A DNA stretch of 43,840 nucleotides. Source: Methanobrevibacter cuticularis (GTDB taxonomy: Archaea > Methanobacteriota > Methanobacteria > Methanobacteriales > Methanobacteriaceae). This document shows, piece after piece, positions 36,996 to 43,840 of the stretch. Where the stretch lies: NCBI RefSeq assembly GCF_001639285.1, contig NZ_LWMW01000089.1, positions 1 through 43,840 of the forward strand. Reading direction: 5' to 3'. How positions within the stretch are numbered: the stretch's first letter is position 1; each line of letters opens with the position of its first letter. Position numbers and translations under genes: made by a program. The notes under the pieces were generated by a model. That model made no database searches. It saw only the letters and a list, made by a program, of their open reading frames with translations, and had not been told where the DNA came from.

Positions 36996-37667
36996 TTACT
37001 CTCTGTTATATTCTTCTCTTATCATAGCTCCAATTAATCCAATTTTAGAAGCTACTTTAAGGACTAAACCACATGCAGCCATGAACAAGCTTAACAACCA
37101 TAAATCTGGAGCTATGAAGAATAATACAAATCCAATTATCCACAAACACCAAGCTATTCCAGAAACTCCACCAATACCCTCAATTTCAGCTATTGGTAAA
37201 CCTCTTGATTTTCTTGAAATTATATAAAGTAATATTCCTCCACCTGCCACTGCACCACCAGTGAAACCAGTTAAAAATGCACCAAAAGCTAATAAAACTA
37301 AAACTAAGAAATTAGGGGCTGTGGTCATGATTTCCATATCAAGAACCATAGGTAAAGGTAACAGAGAAGATTGCTTATTTGATTTTCTCATTTCTCGAGA
37401 TATCAATATTTCGGATATAGCTAGTATTTCAGCTAATTCTACTACCAATCCTGGTAAGATTAAAGCTTCAGCCAAATCAGTTCCAACAGCAGCTACAAAT
37501 ATAAGCATAGCTAATCCTACAATGTCTGTAAGGATAAGTATGTGTATATCTCTTTTTTGAATAGCTATTCCAATTAATCCAATGAAAGCTATAATTATCC
37601 CAGCATATATTGCAGGAACATACCAAGAAGCAAAAATTGCCGGAACAAATTCAGGAACTACAATCAT
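36996..37667 (-). CDS. ehaG: EhaG, integral membrane subunit
   Basis: 223 residues, about six membrane segments: [40 protein letters not shown], a [20 protein letters not shown] helix with acidic residues, and [20 protein letters not shown]. The [13 protein letters not shown] helix with buried Glu is characteristic of this subunit. It starts at the base after the ehaF stop (TAA-ATG), indicating translational coupling. Confidence 0.88.
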   Translation of the reverse strand: MIVVPEFVPAIFASWYVPAIYAGIIIAFIGLIGIAIQKRDIHILILTDIVGLAMLIFVAAVGTDLAEALILPGLVVELAEILAISEILISREMRKSNKQSSLLPLPMVLDMEIMTTAPNFLVLVLLAFGAFLTGFTGGAVAGGGILLYIISRKSRGLPIAEIEGIGGVSGIAWCLWIIGFVLFFIAPDLWLLSLFMAACGLVLKVASKIGLIGAMIREEYNRE

Positions 37668-38219
37668 TTATTCTTCCTCACTTAATCTCTCGGATTCAAT
37701 AGTTGGATCATAATATTTAGAATTTTTATCAGGAGCTTCTCTCTTCTTTCTATTCATAGTGAAGTTAGCAGCTAAGAAAGAAGCTATTATGAATGACATC
37801 ATCAAGATGGTAGATTCTAAGATTGTATCGAATCCTCTAGTATAATAAAGAATCTCATCTATTAAACCTCCAGGAGATGAATAAATTGAAGTCCCAAAAT
37901 AGGGAGATATTGATTGAACATAAATAGCCTGTGGAGACATATAGGAGGTTATCCATCCTATTGATTTAGAATTTTCTGGATATTGAGCTTTTGTAATTCC
38001 AGGTAATTTTAAAACTTCTCCACCCCTATCATAAGGAGCTGTTGGTATTCCTTCATCTATTTGGACTTGAGGAACAGGTCTTGGATAAATTTGATCTACA
38101 TTTAAGTCAAGAGGTATTACAAATCCAACAAGTAATAATAATCCTAAAACTAATGCAAATAATTTTGGAATTCTATCAGGATTAGCTAATTTATTCCAAA
38201 ATCTCCCAATTCGACTCAT
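37668..38219 (-). CDS. ehaF: EhaF, membrane subunit with external domain
   Basis: 183 residues. A charged start ([18 protein letters not shown]) precedes a first helix ([20 protein letters not shown]). About 85 residues outside the membrane follow ([40 protein letters not shown]), then a second helix ([20 protein letters not shown]) and a cytoplasmic tail. Its ATG overlaps the ehaE stop by the four-base ATGA. Named by position and resemblance. Confidence 0.87.
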   Translation of the reverse strand: MSRIGRFWNKLANPDRIPKLFALVLGLLLLVGFVIPLDLNVDQIYPRPVPQVQIDEGIPTAPYDRGGEVLKLPGITKAQYPENSKSIGWITSYMSPQAIYVQSISPYFGTSIYSSPGGLIDEILYYTRGFDTILESTILMMSFIIASFLAANFTMNRKKREAPDKNSKYYDPTIESERLSEEE

Positions 38220-38476
38220 GCGTCACTCCCCATTTCTTCTAAACGAGATATAGCTCTAAGTAAAATTAAAACAATTACTACTGATGTAGCTACCAATGTC
38301 ATAAGTGCTAACATATGATTATAAGTAAGTAATATTAATGAAACACCAATTGAGGCAACTTCAGTATTAAATGTTCTTACGATAGGGTCTTTAACACCAG
38401 GACCAATAACTGTAGCTATACTCCCTAGAATAGCTAATATGATACCAGCATACAACCAAATACTAAGATCAAACAA
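38216..38476 (-). CDS. ehaE: EhaE, MnhG/MrpG-sized membrane subunit
   Basis: 86 residues with three membrane helices: [40 protein letters not shown] and [19 protein letters not shown]. Its start overlaps the end of ehaD by eight bases. Named from position between ehaD and ehaF. Confidence 0.87.
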   Translation of the reverse strand: MFDLSIWLYAGIILAILGSIATVIGPGVKDPIVRTFNTEVASIGVSLILLTYNHMLALMTLVATSVVIVLILLRAISRLEEMGSDA

Positions 38477-38747
38477 CTTTTTCTGCCTCCTTATTTCTTT
38501 TTCTTATTTCATTAACTTTGATTATGGATAATAAAAATACTATAGTAGAAATTGGACCAAATAAAGCTATAGCTAACGCTACATCCAAATATTTAAAGGA
38601 AACAACAGCTAATACAAAACCTGCTTCCATAATTGCAAACATTATAATCTTATCTAAAGGTTTAATCAACCATATAATTCCTAAAGCACCTACAAACATT
38701 AGTACTAAGGACACAGTTGTAATATTAATAAGATCTAAGGGATTCAT
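38469..38747 (-). CDS. ehaD: EhaD, integral membrane subunit (MnhC/NuoK-like size)
   Basis: 92 residues from ATG 38747, five bases after GGTGA; in-frame GTG 38756 and ATG 38750 lie on top of that site. Three helices: [40 protein letters not shown] with a buried Glu, and [20 protein letters not shown]. It overlaps ehaE by eight bases. The helix with Glu recalls NuoK-type subunits; that functional parallel is inference. Confidence 0.87.
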   Translation of the reverse strand: MNPLDLINITTVSLVLMFVGALGIIWLIKPLDKIIMFAIMEAGFVLAVVSFKYLDVALAIALFGPISTIVFLLSIIKVNEIRKRNKEAEKVV

Positions 38748-38881
38748 CATATTCACCAGTAATTAGTATTATGGTAATGTATATCTTAATCTATCAAATA
38801 TTTTATCATTGTATATGTTATTGTAAATTTATTATTGAGTTATCTAAATTTCTTTTACTATTAAATGGTTGATGAATTAAT

Positions 38882-39133
38882 TCATTCATCAAGTATGATT
38901 TCATCATCTAATCTATTCAATGTGTAAGCTATAGCATTAGACCCTATAGTAGAACTAATGAAGAATACAATAGCTATTATAAGACCAAATGGTGTATTGA
39001 TATACAATGCAATCAATGCAGAGACTGAAAAATCAATAACATTGATATATAGCATTCTTTCAGCCCTATCTCTAGTTACAAAAGCTCTTACTGCCATTAT
39101 AATAACAATTATACAAATAATTTCTTCTATCAT
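38882..39133 (-). CDS. ehaC: EhaC, small integral membrane subunit
   Basis: 83 residues, three hydrophobic segments: IEEIICIIVIIMAVRAFVTR, YINVIDFSVSALIALYINTP and FGLIIAIVFFISSTIGSNAI, with the acidic end LDDEIILDE. RDRAERMLYINV is the connecting loop. The position after ehaB gives the name. GGTAG lies before the ATG. Gaps to ehaB (298 bp) and ehaD (134 bp) are unusually wide for this operon. Confidence 0.85.
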   Translation of the reverse strand: MIEEIICIIVIIMAVRAFVTRDRAERMLYINVIDFSVSALIALYINTPFGLIIAIVFFISSTIGSNAIAYTLNRLDDEIILDE

Positions 39134-39159
39134 ACTACCATTCTATGGGTTAATTATAC

Positions 39160-39335
39160 ATTTAATTATTTTTTAATAATATGTTAATTAAGTAAATTAG
39201 TTAATTTAATTATTTTTATTAATTATTTTTTAATAATATGTTAATTAAGTAAATTAGTTAATTTAATTATTTTTAATTAATTATTTTTTAATAATATGTT
39301 AATTAAGTAAATTAGTTAATTTAATCATTGTCATT
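39160..39335. repeat. 57-58-bp tandem repeat, three copies
   Basis: ATATGTTAATTAAGTAAATT starts at 39179, 39236 and 39294 and the unit continues with AGTTAATTTAATTATTTTTA. It occupies the gap between ehaB and ehaC. Confidence 0.95.
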
Positions 39336-39431
39336 AAAGTAATTATATTCAATAATTATCATTAAAGTACTTAATTCAACTATTTATTCATTAGTTACGA
39401 TTATTCATAAATTTTATAAATAATTTTCATC

Positions 39432-39932
39432 TTATTCTAACTCAGTGTATCTACCCATTAGTTTAGCTATTTTTCCAAGTAATTTAGAGGAATATGGATG
39501 ATAAATACCTTGAATTGTCAATATAGCTATGATCATGCCAACAATGAACATTTCTGGAGTTAAACCAATGAAAGAACATAAGAGTATAATAATTGTTGCA
39601 GTCAATGCCCCAATTGTACCAGCATAACCTGGATCAGCACAAAGCCTATTACCAATAAATACAAAGAAAGCAGCCATTATTCCTCCTTCAAGACCTATTA
39701 GCATGACTCCTATTGAAGCAAGCAATGTTCCTGCAGAAGCATCTGGAGAGCATAATACGTTACCCTGGAAAAATCCTCCAGCTAAGTCTCCATCATGTTT
39801 AGCTATAGATCTTCCAACGATATTCGCACCTTTAACACCAGGATACTCAGGTAAACCAAAGTAAGTATCAATTATAACGAAATTAAGCCATGCAATTACA
39901 GTAGCAATAGCTATTCCTAATATTTCATTCAT
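39432..39932 (-). CDS. ehaB: EhaB, integral membrane subunit
   Basis: 166 residues, GAGGT before an ATG that overlaps the ehaA stop by four bases. At least four helices: [60 protein letters not shown] and [17 protein letters not shown]. Between the first two is an external loop ([32 protein letters not shown]). Sequence and place both fit EhaB. Confidence 0.9.
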   Translation of the reverse strand: MNEILGIAIATVIAWLNFVIIDTYFGLPEYPGVKGANIVGRSIAKHDGDLAGGFFQGNVLCSPDASAGTLLASIGVMLIGLEGGIMAAFFVFIGNRLCADPGYAGTIGALTATIIILLCSFIGLTPEMFIVGMIIAILTIQGIYHPYSSKLLGKIAKLMGRYTELE

Positions 39933-40261
39933 TGAATTACCTCTTGACTATCTTCAGTTACTTCAGGTGGTTTAGGAAACACATAATCAAATAAATATTT
40001 TGTAAATAAAGCTGAAAAACCTCCAAGTAAAATAGCTAATACCATTCCATCATAAATCCAATAAATATTTAATGAAAAGCAAATAGCTAGAAGTCCAATA
40101 GCTATAACTGGAGTTGGGAATAATGCACTAGTTTCAAATGAAAACCTTATTGGTTTATTAGGTAACAATGGCAATCTCAATCCTAAAGCTATTATTATTG
40201 AAATAGCTATAGCTATTAAATAATCTATAAATAAATATATCTCACTAACATGAATAATCAT
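39929..40261 (-). CDS. ehaA: EhaA, first gene of the energy-converting hydrogenase A operon
   Basis: 110 residues. Helices: [40 protein letters not shown] and [20 protein letters not shown], ending in a soluble acidic tail. There is no ribosome site, and a TATA-like box lies only about 27 bases upstream of the ATG, so the transcript is probably leaderless or nearly so. As the first gene it defines the operon promoter. EhaA is a membrane-arm subunit without assigned catalytic residues. Confidence 0.9.
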   Translation of the reverse strand: MIIHVSEIYLFIDYLIAIAISIIIALGLRLPLLPNKPIRFSFETSALFPTPVIAIGLLAICFSLNIYWIYDGMVLAILLGGFSALFTKYLFDYVFPKPPEVTEDSQEVIQ

Positions 40262-40283
40262 GATAAAATGTAAGCATTACTAG

Positions 40284-40300
40284 ATATATAAATGTTGTTA
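40284..40300 (-). promoter_or_regulatory. Predicted eha operon promoter (TATA box)
   Basis: On the minus strand TTTATATAT (40292-40284) is centred about 27 bases before the ehaA ATG, close to the distance from TATA box to transcription start in archaea. AACAACA just upstream could serve as the BRE. A MITE target duplication starts about 11 bases further upstream (40303). Confidence 0.5.
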
Positions 40301-40310
40301 CTTGAAGTTA

Positions 40311-40427
40311 AGAAATGTCAAAATGTTAGTTAGTAAGAAAAATTTCTCTTCTAAAAATCAAGTATTTGTAAATTCAAGCTTAAAATTCAATTTTAAAAAT
40401 TGTATCAACTAACAAATTGACAGTCCC
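40311..40427 (-). mobile_element. MITE copy 2, upstream of the eha promoter
   Basis: Reverse complement of the 12231-12343 element with few differences, sharing the terminal core TGTCAAWWTGTTAGTT at both ends. It is flanked by TGAAGTTA at 40303-40310 and 40428-40435, an 8-bp direct repeat that looks like a target-site duplication. No coding capacity. It separates the ehaA promoter from whatever regulatory DNA lay upstream. Confidence 0.85.
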
Positions 40428-40435
40428 TGAAGTTA

Positions 40436-40966
40436 GTAAAACTTCAATAAATCAAACAATTATAATCACAAAACAGTAGAAATATTATGAAAAGAAGAAA
40501 AGGAATATCCAATTAATTACAGATGAATAAGAGAAATTCGAAACTTAACAATATATACAAATCTAAAAGTAAAAATTCTAATTAGAATTAATCTATTAAG
40601 CTATTAGAAAAATAGTGTTTTAATAAAAATAGTAGATAATAATAATTTATCAAAATAAAATATTTCTACAAAATAATATTTTATCAAAAAACATTAGATA
40701 ATTAGTAGATAATAATAATTTATCAAAATAAAATATTTCTATAAAATAATATTTTATCACAAAACATTAGATAATTAGTAGATAATAATAATTTATCAAA
40801 ATAAAATATTTCTATAAAAAATATTGTTATTAAATTTAATAGTAATGAAAATAAAAAATTAATTAACAAATAAAATAATATATGTTATTAATTATAACAA
40901 ATAAAATAGAATATGTATTATTTGCTTTTTAATAATATTACTTTAATCAATTTAGAGGTCATTTAA
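40436..40966. repeat. Intergenic region with a 73-bp tandem repeat (about 2.6 copies)
   Basis: AGTAGATAATAATAATTTAT starts at 40631, 40704 and 40777, exactly 73 bp apart, continuing with CAAAATAAAATATTTCTA. The remaining sequence is AT-rich with no gene. The plus-strand epimerase promoter must lie near 40830-40950, but no single TATA box can be chosen. Confidence 0.9.
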
Positions 40967-41911
40967 ATGAAAAACAAAAAAATAGTTGTTACAGGTGGTC
41001 TTGGATTCATTGGATCCCATATTGTTGATGAACTAATTGATGACAATTATATTACTATACTCGACAACAAATCTTCTGGAAAAATTGAAAATCTGAATAA
41101 TCCCAATCATGAAAACTTAAATATAATTATTGGTGATTTAAATGACTTGGACTTATCAGATATATTTATAGGTATAGATTATGTTTTCCATTTAGCAGCT
41201 TTAGCTAGTGTTCCAATGAGTGTTGAAAATCCGCTTCTTTCTCATGAAAATAACACAGATGCTACAACTAAACTACTTATAGCTGCAAAAGACTGTGGTG
41301 TTAAAAAAGTTGTTTTCTCATCTTCATCAGCGGTTTATGGTGAAAACCCAAATATGCCACTAAAGGAAGATGAGCCTTTAAGTCCTACTTCCCCATATGC
41401 TGCAACAAAGGCTGCAGGAGAACTATACTGTCAATCTTTTACAAAAACTTATGGAATACCAACAGTTTCCCTTAGATATTTTAATGTTTTTGGGCCAAAA
41501 CAAGATGTCAATTCTCATTATGCTGCAGTTATTCCTAATTTTATTTTTGCATTAATAAATAATCAACAACCTATTATATATGGAGATGGTGAACAAAGCA
41601 GAGATTTTATTTTCATCAGCGATATTGTAAACGCCAATATATCTGCTTGTGAATCTGATTACACTGGAACTGTTAATATAGCTTCTGGAAAAGCCATGAC
41701 AATAAATGAACTTTTCAATATTATAAAAAAAGCAGTGAATTCTAATATAAATCCTAATTATCGCCCAGAAAGATCTGGAGATATAAAACATTCCTTAGCT
41801 GATGTTAATAAAATGAAAAAAATAAATTTCAAAGTTGATTCCAGTCTATTCCCACAACAATTAAAAACAACCATTGACTGGTTTAGAGACAACTATTTAA
41901 ATCAAGAATAA
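40967..41911 (+). CDS. NAD-dependent UDP-sugar 4-epimerase-like enzyme (extended SDR)
   Basis: 314 residues, AGAGGT six bases before the ATG. The NAD motif is KIVVTGGLGFIGSHIVDELI at the N-terminus. Catalytic Ser and Tyr/Lys lie in VVFSSSSAVYGENPNMPL and SPYAATKAAGELYCQSF. ALASVPMSVENPLLSHENN and YFNVFGPKQDVNSHYAAVIP are typical of the WbpP/GalE branch acting on UDP-Glc(NAc). It interconverts nucleotide sugars for surface polysaccharide or glycoprotein. It is only moderately similar to the enzyme at 7235-8230, so they are paralogues with probably different substrates. A flippase follows on the same strand. Confidence 0.92.
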   Translation: MKNKKIVVTGGLGFIGSHIVDELIDDNYITILDNKSSGKIENLNNPNHENLNIIIGDLNDLDLSDIFIGIDYVFHLAALASVPMSVENPLLSHENNTDATTKLLIAAKDCGVKKVVFSSSSAVYGENPNMPLKEDEPLSPTSPYAATKAAGELYCQSFTKTYGIPTVSLRYFNVFGPKQDVNSHYAAVIPNFIFALINNQQPIIYGDGEQSRDFIFISDIVNANISACESDYTGTVNIASGKAMTINELFNIIKKAVNSNINPNYRPERSGDIKHSLADVNKMKKINFKVDSSLFPQQLKTTIDWFRDNYLNQE

Positions 41912-42203
41912 TAAATCATGTGAAGTATCTAAATAATCAAATTAAATAATCAAATCAACTACCTAAAAACAAAGCAAAAATAAATAAATAAAATATTCAA
42001 AGAATCAAAACCACTACCCCAAGATGTAACATAATAACATAATAAAAAATAACTTAGAAAATTAATAAAAGAACTTAGAAGATAAATAAAATAACTTAGA
42101 AGATTAATAAAATAGCTTAGAAAATTAATAAAATAACTTAGAAAATTAATAAAATAACTTAGAAGATTAATAAAATAACTTGGAAGATTAATAAAGTGAA
42201 ATT
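41912..42203. repeat. Gap with a 21-bp tandem repeat, about seven copies
   Basis: ACTTAG and its variants recur at 42052, 42073, 42094, 42115, 42136, 42157 and 42178, exactly 21 bp apart, with unit AATAAAATAACTTAGAAGAT. The last unit reaches the GTGA ribosome site and start of the flippase gene. Confidence 0.95.
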
Positions 42204-43628
42204 ATGAGCATTATAAAGTCTGTTTTTAAAAATACAAGTTGGTTGATGATTTCACAAATCGTGACAAGTGTGTTAGGCTTTTTTTGGACAATATTAATAG
42301 CCCGGTACTTAGGAGTATTTAATTTCGGAATAATTACATTTGCGACATCTTTTACTGGAATAGCTGCTATAGGAATGGATATAGGGTTCAGTACTTATGC
42401 AACACGTAATGTTGCAAGAGATCCAAGTTTAACAAGTAAATATTTAGGAAATGGAATCCTTTTAAAATTAATTTTATCTTTATTAACAATAATAGCTATT
42501 TTAATCCTTTTAAAATCGATGAATTATGACTACCTAACCATTGAAGTCTGTTTTATATTTTCAATACAAATCTCGTTTCTTACTATGAGTTATTTATTCA
42601 ATGGAATATTTCAAGCTCATGAAAAAATGCAGTATCAGGCAGTGGGGATAATAATAAATAGTGGGCTGTTATTAGGATTTACATTGATATCAATATATCT
42701 AAATATTGGAGTTATTGGAATTGCAATTACATACCTACTTTCAAGTGTTATAACTTCAATTTATCTTTATATGAGAACTACCTCTAAAATAGCTATGCCC
42801 AAATTTGAAATTGACTTGAAATTTTGGAAAAATTCAATAAAATCTTCTTTTGCTTTTGGATTAACCAATTTTTTTACAAATATTTATTTTATGATAGATA
42901 CTGTTATGATATCTATTTTTATTGGAGCAACAGCTGTTGGAATTTATAGTTCTGCTTATAAGATAATATTTGTATTTACGACACTGTATTCAGTTTATAA
43001 TTTTGTTATTTTTCCTTTAATGGCTAAATTATATACAAATTCTGAGGAATTATTAAAAATTAGTTATGAAAAATCTGTTAAATATCTTTTAATGATAATT
43101 TTACCATTGGCTGTTGGGATCACATTTTATGCAGATAGTGTTATTCTATTAATATATGGTAATGAGTTTTCTTTAGCAGCAAATGTCCTAAAGATATTGA
43201 TATGGAATGTTGTGTTCCTATTTGTAAATGGAGCATCAACCTTACTTCTAAATTCATCAAATCATGAAATTGGAGTTACAAAAATAAATGGAATAGCTTG
43301 TTTTTTTAATGTTGTTTTAAACTTAATCTTAATCTATTATCTAAGTTATATTGGAGCAGCTATAGCCACAGTATTAACTGGATTATTAATAGCCATCTTA
43401 ATGAATAACATAATATCAAAGAATATTTTAAAAATAGAGAATAAATTAATAATAGAAATTCTTAAAATCAGCTTTTCAGCTCTTATTTTAGCTATTGTCT
43501 TATTTATATTCAAAGTTTCATTACTAATAGCTATTCCTTTAGGAATAATAATATATTCTGTGATGATTATATTAACAAAAACTTTAGATACTACAGATAA
43601 AAGCATGATAACTGAAATAATCAAATAA
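42204..43628 (+). CDS. Polysaccharide/oligosaccharide flippase (MOP family, Wzx-like)
   Basis: 474 residues, normal for the family, with about 12-14 membrane helices. SVFKNTSWLMISQIVTSVLG and WTILIARYLGVFNFGIITFA form the family N-terminus. YIMIDTV-like YFMIDTVMISIFIGATAVGI near residue 230 is the mid-protein conserved segment. It flips lipid-linked glycan across the membrane. GTGA lies seven bases before the ATG. The upstream epimerase on the same strand suggests one operon for a surface glycan. Confidence 0.92.
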   Translation: MSIIKSVFKNTSWLMISQIVTSVLGFFWTILIARYLGVFNFGIITFATSFTGIAAIGMDIGFSTYATRNVARDPSLTSKYLGNGILLKLILSLLTIIAILILLKSMNYDYLTIEVCFIFSIQISFLTMSYLFNGIFQAHEKMQYQAVGIIINSGLLLGFTLISIYLNIGVIGIAITYLLSSVITSIYLYMRTTSKIAMPKFEIDLKFWKNSIKSSFAFGLTNFFTNIYFMIDTVMISIFIGATAVGIYSSAYKIIFVFTTLYSVYNFVIFPLMAKLYTNSEELLKISYEKSVKYLLMIILPLAVGITFYADSVILLIYGNEFSLAANVLKILIWNVVFLFVNGASTLLLNSSNHEIGVTKINGIACFFNVVLNLILIYYLSYIGAAIATVLTGLLIAILMNNIISKNILKIENKLIIEILKISFSALILAIVLFIFKVSLLIAIPLGIIIYSVMIILTKTLDTTDKSMITEIIK

Positions 43629-43633
43629 ATGTA

Positions 43634-43840
43634 TTAGAAAATCTATATAAATAAAAATAATTAGAAAATCTATATAAAGAAAAGTAATTAGAAAATATAT
43701 ATAAATAAAAATAATTAGAAAATATATATTAAATAAAAGTAATTAGAAAATCTATATAAATAAAAATAATTAGAAAATCTATATAAAGAAAAGTAATTAG
43801 AAAATATATATAAATAAAAATAATTAGAAAATATATATTA
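43634..43840. repeat. 27-bp satellite with four-unit higher-order structure
   Basis: TTAGAAAAT starts at 43634, 43661, 43688, 43715, 43743, 43770, 43797 and 43824. Four unit variants (A with CTATATAAATAAAAATAA, B with CTATATAAAGAAAAGTAA, C with ATATATAAATAAAAATAA, D with ATATATTAAATAAAAGTAA) follow in order A-B-C-D and then repeat A-B-C-D, so a 109-bp block of four units has itself been duplicated. The array runs off the window. Confidence 0.95.

Overview
The window looks like chromosomal DNA of a hydrogenotrophic methanogen of the order Methanobacteriales, most likely a Methanobrevibacter-type organism. The grounds are very low G+C, a large Asn/Thr-rich adhesin-like protein of the kind typical of that genus, and a complete operon for energy-converting hydrogenase A (Eha) with its two polyferredoxins. 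Archaeal features fit: TATA-like boxes, GGAGG/GGTGA ribosome sites, GTG and TTG starts. The genus is inferred, not shown.

Layout. 1-3633 is the 5' part of a giant minus-strand adhesin (signal peptide, beta-helix repeats, then Ig-like repeats running off the edge). 4351-8230 holds a BRO/antirepressor-type protein, a family 4 glycosyltransferase and an NAD-sugar epimerase. 8694-15581 is a decay and mobile-DNA zone: a relic joining an EMAP-domain RNA-binding protein to the 3' end of tiaS, an intact CcbP-like plus SWIM-protein pair, a 113-bp MITE abutting an aminotransferase remnant, an Rpn-type nuclease, a TPR protein, and an internally deleted insertion sequence. 15719-18931 carries an ATPase fragment, a four-gene operon of membrane or exported proteins and a divergent winged-helix regulator. 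18996-20680 is the long copy of the same insertion sequence with a frameshifted transposase.

20738-40261 is a single-direction (minus) redox region. Read in transcription order from 40261 down, it is ehaA-B-C-D-E-F-G-H-I-J-K-L-M-N-O (membrane arm, NiFe small and large subunits), ehaP (six [4Fe-4S] motifs), ehaQ (ten), ehaR (HAD-type), a formyltransferase (Ftr) paralogue, a PfkB kinase, a further six-cluster polyferredoxin, a CBS-domain protein and a QueG-like Fe-S protein. Eha couples membrane ion flow to H2-dependent ferredoxin reduction, which feeds the first, CO2-fixing step of methanogenesis. The polyferredoxins are the likely electron wires and the Ftr paralogue is a link to the C1 pathway. 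40967-43628, on the plus strand, has a second sugar epimerase and a polysaccharide flippase.

The most unusual global property is that nearly every longer intergenic gap, even inside the eha operon, is filled with short tandem repeats (about 14-73 bp units), each locus with its own unit sequence. Other points of interest are a MITE with a probable 8-bp target duplication just upstream of the predicted ehaA promoter, an insertion sequence caught with its own internal-deletion derivative, a higher-order repeat array at the right edge, and a frequent palindromic decamer AATAGCTATT. No tRNA, rRNA or CRISPR array was seen.
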